From assembly GCF_009828015.1 (NCBI RefSeq), contig NZ_WTYG01000001.1, positions 620,001-684,000 on the forward strand: a DNA stretch of 64,000 bases, read 5' to 3'. This document shows, one piece after another, positions 58,450 through 64,000 of the stretch. The notes under the pieces are model-generated. The model was not told the DNA's origin. It saw only the letters and a list, made by a program, of their open reading frames with translations, and did no database searches. This DNA is from Qipengyuania citrea (GTDB lineage: Bacteria > Pseudomonadota > Alphaproteobacteria > Sphingomonadales > Sphingomonadaceae). The position numbers and the translations under genes were made by a program. Every line of letters begins with the position of its first letter. Positions within the stretch are counted from its first letter, which is position 1.

Positions 58450-58728
58450 ATGACTCCCCCCTATCACCCGCCGAAGAAATACTCGGTCCGCATCGACGGC
58501 CACCGTACCTCGATCAGCCTCGAACCCCTGTTCTGGGAAAAGCTCACCACTGCAGCGCGGATGCGCAACCAGTCGATCAACGCGCTGGTGGCGCAGATCG
58601 ACGCCGAACGCATCCGTGCGGATACGCCGCCCGGGCTGGCTGGCGCGATCCGGATCTGGCTGGTCACGCACGAAAAAGGCGGCTGGATCACTCCAGCCGC
58701 CCCGGTGTCGGAACTGGCCGACAGCTGA
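58450..58728 (+). CDS. Ribbon-helix-helix domain protein next to phaB
   Basis: A 92-residue protein with the RHH_4-like pattern: KKYSVRIDGHRTSISLEPLF, then EKLTTAARMRNQSINALVA and a basic/hydrophobic C-terminal helix (GAIRIWLVTHEKGG). The fold suggests a DNA-binding regulator, perhaps of PHA genes, but no target is proven. It is downstream of phaB in the same direction with 107 bases between. Confidence 0.82.
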   Translation: MTPPYHPPKKYSVRIDGHRTSISLEPLFWEKLTTAARMRNQSINALVAQIDAERIRADTPPGLAGAIRIWLVTHEKGGWITPAAPVSELADS

Positions 58729-58739
58729 ACCCTTCCGGG

Positions 58740-58967
58740 TCAGTATTTCGCGGTCGCGTCGCTCGCCGGATAGGTTTCGTCGAGCGCTTCGTCGGTTGCG
58801 CTCATCGTGTCGCCCTTCGTGCCGGTCGCTGCCGCGCCCGCATCGCGGAACTGGCCCTCCGGCTGGCCGTCGGCAAAGGCGACGCCATTCTTGTCGACAC
58901 GGTTCTTCTCGTAGTAGCGATAGCCGGCATAACCGAGACCGCCGAGTGCCAAAAGCTTGAGTAACAT
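58740..58967 (-). CDS. Small single-helix membrane protein of unknown function
   Basis: A 75-residue protein. An N-terminal hydrophobic helix (LLKLLALGGLGYAGYRYYE) is followed by an acidic, Ala/Gly/Thr-rich soluble part (GQPEGQFRDAGAAATG, ATDEALDETYPASDATAKY). AAGGAG lies seven bases before ATG 58967, a strong start signal. The gene is convergent with the RHH gene and downstream of murA on its strand. I do not recognise it. Confidence 0.7.
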   Translation of the reverse strand: MLLKLLALGGLGYAGYRYYEKNRVDKNGVAFADGQPEGQFRDAGAAATGTKGDTMSATDEALDETYPASDATAKY

Positions 58968-59029
58968 GAGAAAACTCCTTTCTTGCTGCCCCAACGTACG
59001 GGTCGCCGGAAAGGTCCTTCAATCACGCC

Positions 59030-60313
59030 TCAATCGTCGCCGACGCGCTCCACATCCGCGCCCACCAGTTGCAGCTTCTCTTCCAGCCGCTCGTAACCGC
59101 GGTCGAGGTGGTAGAGCCGGCGCACGGTGGTCGCGCCTTCGGCGGCCAACCCGGCGATCACCAGGCTCATCGATGCACGCAGATCGGTCGCCATCACTTC
59201 GGCGCCAGTGAGACGCGTGGGCCCGCGCACGATCGCGGTGCGCCCCTCGGTCTCGATATCCGCGCCCATCCGCGCCAGTTCGGGCACGTGCATGAAACGG
59301 TTCTCGAAGATCGTTTCCTTGAGCACGCTGGTGCCTTCGGCGCGGGTCAACAGGCTCATCAGCTGCGCCTGCATGTCGGTGGCCAGCCCCGGAAAAGGCG
59401 CGGTGGTGAGATTATGCGCCTTGAGCGGCCCGTTCGCGGCCACGTTGATGCCGTGCTTGTCGCTCTCGATCTCCACTCCGATATTGCGCAGCGCATGCAG
59501 CGTGGAGCCCATGTCGCCCGCTTCCGCCCCCTCGAGCCGCACTTCGCCGCCCGTGATCGCCGCCGCGCAGGCATAGGAGCCCGCCTCGATCCGGTCGGGC
59601 ATCACCCGGTAGGTCGCGCCGTGCAGCTTGCTGACCCCGTGGATCGTCAGTTCGGACGTGCCGACCCCTTCGATCTCCGCGCCCATCGCGGTGAGCAAAT
59701 TGCACAGATCGACAATCTCGGGCTCGCGCGCGGCGTTGACCAGCCGGCTGGTGCCCTTGCACAGCACCGCCGCCATCAATGCATTCTCGGTCGCGCCGAC
59801 CGACACGACGGGGAAGTCGAATTCGCCGCCGGGCAGCCCGCCGTCGGGCGCGCTGGCTTTCACATAGCCCTGCGCCAGTTCGATATGCGCGCCGAAGGCT
59901 TCGAGCACCTTGAGATGCAGGTCGATCGGGCGGTTGCCAATCGCGCAGCCACCGGGCAGCGACACGGTCGCCTCGCCGGTGCGCGCCAGCAGCGGACCGA
60001 GCACGAGGATTGAAGCGCGCATCTTGCGCACCAGATCGTAGGGCGCGACCGAACTGGTGATGCGCATCGCCTCGAGCGTGACATTGCGGCCGAACTCCTC
60101 GGGCCGCTTGCCGGGGATCGTGTGGCTGACGCCGAACTGCGTCATCAGGTGCTGGAAGCCGTCGATATCCGCCAGCCGCGGCAGGTTGCGCAGCGTCAGC
60201 GCCTCCTCGGTCAGCAACGCGCAGGGTATCAGCGTGAGCGCGGCGTTCTTGGCGCCCGAAATGGGGATGGTCCCCGACAGGCGGTTGCCGCCGCGAATGA
60301 TCAATTTGTCCAT
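59030..60313 (-). CDS. murA: UDP-N-acetylglucosamine 1-carboxyvinyltransferase
   Basis: A 427-residue enzyme of the first committed peptidoglycan step (phosphoenolpyruvate to UDP-GlcNAc). [13 protein letters not shown] holds the conserved Lys; [15 protein letters not shown] contains the active-site Cys (the fosfomycin target position); [12 protein letters not shown] holds Asp. The length is normal. ATG 60313 begins [10 protein letters not shown]. It is divergent from galU, sharing a 140-base promoter gap. Confidence 0.96.
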   Translation of the reverse strand: MDKLIIRGGNRLSGTIPISGAKNAALTLIPCALLTEEALTLRNLPRLADIDGFQHLMTQFGVSHTIPGKRPEEFGRNVTLEAMRITSSVAPYDLVRKMRASILVLGPLLARTGEATVSLPGGCAIGNRPIDLHLKVLEAFGAHIELAQGYVKASAPDGGLPGGEFDFPVVSVGATENALMAAVLCKGTSRLVNAAREPEIVDLCNLLTAMGAEIEGVGTSELTIHGVSKLHGATYRVMPDRIEAGSYACAAAITGGEVRLEGAEAGDMGSTLHALRNIGVEIESDKHGINVAANGPLKAHNLTTAPFPGLATDMQAQLMSLLTRAEGTSVLKETIFENRFMHVPELARMGADIETEGRTAIVRGPTRLTGAEVMATDLRASMSLVIAGLAAEGATTVRRLYHLDRGYERLEEKLQLVGADVERVGDD

Positions 60314-60453
60314 GGAACCGTGCTTTACCCTCGCGCGCCATGCTGGCAAGCGTCACGATAGCGTCGCAGCGCCGCACCAGCGGATGTATCGTCGACCGAT
60401 CCCGTGCGCCCCCTCGCGCGAAACGACCGCGCAAACAGGCAGGAGGAACAGAG

Positions 60454-61344
60454 ATGTCAGCCCGTAAACCGATCAAGAAGGCGGTGTTTCCCGTCGCCGG
60501 TCTCGGTACCCGCTTTCTCCCCGCGACCAAGGCCATTCCCAAGGAATTGCTGCCCATCGTCGACCGTCCGCTGATCCAGTATGCGGTGGACGAGGCGCGC
60601 GAGGCGGGGATCGAGCAGATCATCTTCGTCACCGGCCGCGGCAAGACCGCGATCGTCGAGCATTTCGACGTCGCCTTCGAACTCGAAACCACCATGGCGG
60701 AGCGCGGCAAGGACCTCTCGGTGCTCGAACCCACCCGCGCCACGCCGGGCGATATCATCACCGTGCGCCAGCAGGTCCCGCTGGGGCTCGGCCATGCGAT
60801 CTGGTGCGCGCGCGCGATCGTCGGCGACGATCCCTTCGCCATCCTCCTGCCCGACGAGCTGATGGTCGCGGCCAAGGGCGGCGGCACCGGCTGCATGAAG
60901 CAGATGGTCGAAGCCTATGAAGAGGTCGGCGGCAATCTGATTTCGGTGCTCGAAGTGCCGCATGACGAAGTGTCGAGCTATGGCGTCATCGCGCCAGGCG
61001 CCCAGCTGTCCGATACGCTGACCGAGGTGACCGGGCTGGTCGAAAAGCCCCCGGTCGACCAGGCGCCGTCGAACAAGATCATCTCGGGCCGCTACATCCT
61101 CCAGCCTGAGGTGATGGGCGTGCTCAAGGACCAGGGCAAGGGCGCGGGCGGCGAGATCCAGCTGACCGACGCAATGGCGAAAATGATCGGCAACCAGCCC
61201 TTCCACGCCGCCACCTTCGCCGGCCGCCGCTTCGACTGCGGCAGCAAGACCGGCTTCGTCGAGGCGACGCTGGCACTGGCACTCGAACGCGAAGACATGG
61301 GCGCCGAAGTCCGCGCGATGGCGGAGCGGCTGCTGACGGAGTAG
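60454..61344 (+). CDS. galU: UTP-glucose-1-phosphate uridylyltransferase
   Basis: A 296-residue nucleotidyltransferase that makes UDP-glucose for polysaccharides. AGLGTRFLPATKAIPKELL is the nucleotide-binding signature, and LLPDELMVAAKGGG, YGVIAPG, VEKPP and GRYILQPEV follow. AGGAGG lies seven bases before the ATG. It links to the polysaccharide genes elsewhere in the window. No terminator is clear after the stop; a gene-poor stretch follows. Confidence 0.95.
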   Translation: MSARKPIKKAVFPVAGLGTRFLPATKAIPKELLPIVDRPLIQYAVDEAREAGIEQIIFVTGRGKTAIVEHFDVAFELETTMAERGKDLSVLEPTRATPGDIITVRQQVPLGLGHAIWCARAIVGDDPFAILLPDELMVAAKGGGTGCMKQMVEAYEEVGGNLISVLEVPHDEVSSYGVIAPGAQLSDTLTEVTGLVEKPPVDQAPSNKIISGRYILQPEVMGVLKDQGKGAGGEIQLTDAMAKMIGNQPFHAATFAGRRFDCGSKTGFVEATLALALEREDMGAEVRAMAERLLTE

Positions 61345-61759
61345 ACCTCCGGTCCGCCGCATCGGCAGCCGCCGTTCGAGCGATATCGTCACTCTGAACC
61401 TGGTTCGGGGGTTTTACGCGCCCTCTCTTTGAACTGGAGGGCAGCAGCTATCGCCGCGAACGCCGTGCGGCCAGGAGCGCCGGGCCCCATACTGCATGGC
61501 TGGACGATTTTCCTACACCGCCGGCGTTTGGTAGCCTTCGTCCGGTGCTGCGTTCTTTCCGCTCCCTTTCATACCCTCAGCAAAGGGCGTTCCGTCGCCA
61601 GAGACGGCTTGCGGTCACAGAACTGGGTGGTCGGAAGGTCACGGTCAGACGCGGCATCGTCCCCGTGCACCCACGCTTCGCGGCGGCAGGCAGCGGAAGG
61701 TCACGCTTTCTCACAGCGCGATTGCCGGTCCAGCGCGGCGCAGGTCGCCGTGCGGCCGG
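61345..61759. other. 415-base region without a recognised gene
   Basis: Between galU and the P450 stop nothing resembles a gene. The base composition is a little more AT-rich than neighbours. A segment at 61389-61411 (GTCACTCTGAACCTGGTTCG) resembles a short interspersed repeat recalled from sphingomonad genomes. Open frames here have no protein-like pattern. It may be a degraded gene or an intergenic spacer with regulatory roles. Confidence 0.45.
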
Positions 61760-63061
61760 TCAGGCCGCAGTGAAGCGCAGCGGTAGCGTCTTGAGCCCTC
61801 CGACGAATGTCGATTTGGACCGCGCGGGTTTGCCCGCCAGTTCGACGGTCTCGATCCGGTCGAGCAGCACTTCGAACAGGATGCGCATTTCGAGCCGGGC
61901 GAGATGCAGGCCGAGGCACTGGTGCGCGCCCGCGCCGAAGGCGAGGTGGCGGTTGGGGCTGCGCGCGGCATCGAAACGGCGCGGGTCGTCGAAATGCGCC
62001 GGATCGTGATTGGCGGCGACATAGTTCATCATCAGCCAGTCGCCCTTGGCGATGGCCTGCCCGCCGACCTCGGTGTCCTGGGCCGCAGTGCGCATGAAGT
62101 GCTGCACCGGCGTGGTCCAGCGGATCGCTTCCTCGACGATGCCGGGCAGCAGGCTGCGGTCGGCGCGCACCCGCGTCCATTGCTCAGCATCCTGCGCCAG
62201 TGCGAGCATCGCGCCCGCGGTGCTGGCGCTGGTGGTGTCGTGCCCCGCGGCGGCAAGGATGATGTAATAGCCCATCATGTCGCGGTCGTTGAGCGGTTCG
62301 CCATCGACCACCGCATTCGCGATCGTGCTGGCGACATCGGTGGTGGGATTAGCCCGGCGCTCGGCGGTGAGCTTGGCAAAATAGGCCTCGAAGTCCTTGA
62401 CCGCGCCCGCCACCAGCTGGGTGATCGCCTCGGGCGGGAGGTCCTTCATCCCCGACTGGTTGAGGTCCTCGTCGCTACCGCCGAACATCTGCTGCGTGAG
62501 CGTCAGCATGCGCGGCTCGTCTTCCTCGGGCACGCCGAGGATCTGCATCACCACATGCAGCGGATAGGGCGCTGAAACGGCCTTCACGAAATCCGCCTCG
62601 CCGCCGCCCGCCAGCAGCCGGTCGACCGCGGCATGCGCGATGCCGCGGATCTCGTCCTCCACGCCGCGCAGGTTCTTGGGCATGAACCATTCCTGCGTCA
62701 GCTTGCGATACTTCATGTGGACCGGCGCATCGAAGGTGACGAGGCTGGCGACCATGTGTTCGCTGCCGCCGGTGAGCGCCTTGGCGAACTCGATCCCATC
62801 GGTCAGGCTGAAGACGACGCTTTGCGGGTTGTTGAGGAAGGTCGCATTGTCCTTCGACATGCGCATCACATCGTCATAGCGCGTGACCAGCCAGAACGGC
62901 GGGTGGACCGCATCGTCGGCCGGTTCGACCCAGGCGACGGGGGTATCCTCGCGCAGGCGGTCGAACGTGTCGAGCAGGCCGTCCCATTCGGCGTAGCTCT
63001 GCGGGTCGATCACCGCCCGGGCAGTGGCGGGATCGAGCCGGGCCCGGTCCTGCGCCGCCAT
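61760..63061 (-). CDS. Cytochrome P450
   Basis: A 433-residue soluble bacterial P450. The I-helix is AAAGHDTTSASTAGA, the K-helix EAIRW (ExxR), and the heme thiolate Cys is in LAFGAGAHQCLGLHLARLE. The N-terminus has no membrane anchor. Its start overlaps the stop of the upstream acyl-CoA ligase by one base (TGATG), so the pair is co-translated. Bacterial P450s of this type hydroxylate fatty-acyl, terpenoid or steroid substrates. A thioester or acid substrate fits the neighbour, as inference. No ferredoxin is seen. Confidence 0.95.
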   Translation of the reverse strand: MAAQDRARLDPATARAVIDPQSYAEWDGLLDTFDRLREDTPVAWVEPADDAVHPPFWLVTRYDDVMRMSKDNATFLNNPQSVVFSLTDGIEFAKALTGGSEHMVASLVTFDAPVHMKYRKLTQEWFMPKNLRGVEDEIRGIAHAAVDRLLAGGGEADFVKAVSAPYPLHVVMQILGVPEEDEPRMLTLTQQMFGGSDEDLNQSGMKDLPPEAITQLVAGAVKDFEAYFAKLTAERRANPTTDVASTIANAVVDGEPLNDRDMMGYYIILAAAGHDTTSASTAGAMLALAQDAEQWTRVRADRSLLPGIVEEAIRWTTPVQHFMRTAAQDTEVGGQAIAKGDWLMMNYVAANHDPAHFDDPRRFDAARSPNRHLAFGAGAHQCLGLHLARLEMRILFEVLLDRIETVELAGKPARSKSTFVGGLKTLPLRFTAA

Positions 63062-64000
63062 CACGCCTGCTCCGTCTGCTGTTCGGCCGCCTTCTGGAAT
63101 TCGTCGCGCAGCTCGCGCTTGTACAGCTTGCCATTGGCCTCGCGCGGGAGCTGCGCGCGGAAGTCGAACAGCTTGGGCATCTTGATCTTGGACAGGCTGG
63201 GAGCGAGGAAATCGCGCAGCTCGGCCTCGAGCGCATCGCCCGCCTCGGCCATGTCGATCGGCTGCACCACCGCGACCACCTTCTCGCCGAAGTCGGGGCA
63301 GGGCGCACCGATCACCGCGGCGTCCATCACCTTGTCATGCGTGACCAGCAGATTCTCGATCTCCTGCGGGTAGATGTTGACCCCGCCCGAGATGATCATG
63401 TGGCTCTTGCGGTCGGTGAGATAGAGGAAGCCGTCCTCGTCGACATGGCCGATATCGCCCAGCGTCATCCAGCCCTTGGGATGCATCGCTTCGCGCGTCT
63501 TCTCGGGATCGTTGTGATAGGTCGGGATGAGATCGTTCTCGAAATAGAGCAATCCGTCCTGGCCCGCGGGGACCTCTTCCCCCTCGGCATCGCAGACATG
63601 CAGCGTGCCGTGGATCGCCTTGCCGACGCTGCCGGGATGGGTCAGCCAGTCCTCGGCCTTGATCAGCGTCATGCCGACACCTTCGGAGCCGGCGTAATAT
63701 TCGTTGATGATCGGCCCCCACCATTCGATCATCTCGCGCTTGATCGGCACCGGGCACGGCGCGGCGGCGTGCAGCGCACGCTGGTGGCTCGAGAGGTCGT
63801 AACGCGTGCGTACCTCGGGATCGAGTTTGAGCATGCGCACGAAATGCGTCGGCACCCACTGGCTGTCGGTGATCTTGTATTTCTCGATCGTCTCGAGCGC
63901 GTGTTCGGGATCGAACTTCTCCATCACCACGACCGTGCCGCCAAGCCGCTGGGCGGTGGTGCACCAGCCGATCGGCGCAGCATGATAGAGCGGCGCGGGC
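63061..64000 (-). CDS. AMP-binding acyl-CoA ligase, 5' end outside window
   Basis: The C-terminal about 310 residues of an acyl-CoA synthetase. Seen are an N-side stretch ending AAPIGW, GGTVVVMEKFDPE, YDLSSHQRALHAAAPCPVPIK, YYAGSEGVGMTLI (the ATP/AMP motif), GWMTLGDIGHVDEDGFLYLTDRKSHMIISGG (split by domain linker) and LPREANGKLYKREL with the conserved C-terminal Lys. The 5' part lies beyond base 64000. It is translationally coupled to the downstream P450 and would activate a carboxylic acid to its CoA thioester. Confidence 0.93.
   Translation of the reverse strand, partial: PAPLYHAAPIGWCTTAQRLGGTVVVMEKFDPEHALETIEKYKITDSQWVPTHFVRMLKLDPEVRTRYDLSSHQRALHAAAPCPVPIKREMIEWWGPIINEYYAGSEGVGMTLIKAEDWLTHPGSVGKAIHGTLHVCDAEGEEVPAGQDGLLYFENDLIPTYHNDPEKTREAMHPKGWMTLGDIGHVDEDGFLYLTDRKSHMIISGGVNIYPQEIENLLVTHDKVMDAAVIGAPCPDFGEKVVAVVQPIDMAEAGDALEAELRDFLAPSLSKIKMPKLFDFRAQLPREANGKLYKRELRDEFQKAAEQQTEQA

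Noticed and set aside
61429-61773. Possible 115-residue gene from a TTG in the gene-poor stretch
   Set aside because: No ribosome-binding site, no domain and unpatterned sequence; treated as non-coding.

Overview
The window is a dense, GC-rich stretch of bacterial chromosome. It has no recognisable tRNA, rRNA, insertion sequence, prophage or CRISPR array. Gene content and protein style point to an alphaproteobacterium of the Sphingomonadales, most likely the Erythrobacteraceae. The supporting features are the pabB-pabC fusion, the DUF3576-leuS-lptE-holA block, the rnd-lptC-lptA block, two exosortase-A-associated polysaccharide genes, dispersed polyhydroxyalkanoate (PHA) genes, and Asp/Glu-rich small lipoproteins. 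Both terminal genes are cut by the window edges: an M24B peptidase on the left and an acyl-CoA ligase on the right.

Layout. 1-10 kb: peptidase, VOC protein, an EF-hand protein followed by an OmpR-type two-component system, a HerA/DUF853-type ATPase, PabBC (folate), RluA-type pseudouridine synthase, ArfB ribosome rescue factor, L33 and LolA. 10-20 kb: alkaline phosphatase lipoprotein, exonuclease III, GTP cyclohydrolase II, an acetyltransferase, then a long minus-strand run (recQ, SPFH protein, ribbon-helix-helix regulator, hydrolase, small membrane protein, beta-helix protein). 20-25 kb: a tightly coupled acyl-CoA operon (small lipoproteins, acyl-CoA dehydrogenase, class III CoA-transferase, thiolase, hot-dog dehydratase). 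25-34 kb: PPK2, phenylalanine hydroxylase, an acidic lipoprotein, GlsB, UppP, an ABC exporter, PHA depolymerase, thiolase and MaoC hydratase. 34-39.5 kb: envelope polysaccharide genes (sulfatase-fold enzyme, exosortase-A-type O-ligase and glycosyltransferase). 39.5-48 kb: gltBD, enoyl-CoA hydratase, SDR and a serine hydrolase. 49-56 kb: ung, rnd, lptC-lptA, facing holA-lptE-leuS-DUF3576. 56-64 kb: a hypothetical envelope protein with a structured leader, phaB with a ribbon-helix-helix gene, murA, galU, a gene-poor stretch, and a P450/acyl-CoA ligase pair.

How the genes connect. Three themes recur. The first is acyl-CoA and PHA metabolism: the 20-25 kb operon, phaZ, two thiolases, two hot-dog hydratases, phaB and the P450-ligase pair. 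The second is envelope construction: LolA, LptA/C/E, UppP, MurA, GalU, the exosortase-A polysaccharide genes and many lipoproteins. The third is nucleic-acid maintenance: RecQ, ExoIII, Ung, HolA and RNase D.

No single cassette is clearly a new system. The best leads are small and regulatory: an SPFH/ribbon-helix-helix operon with paired ATATCAC repeats at its promoter, a hairpin-rich 480-base leader upstream of a sphingomonad-type hypothetical protein, inverted repeats before phaZ and gltB, and two unlinked highly acidic lipoproteins. All start choices, folds and regulatory sites here come from reading the sequence only; no database search was run.
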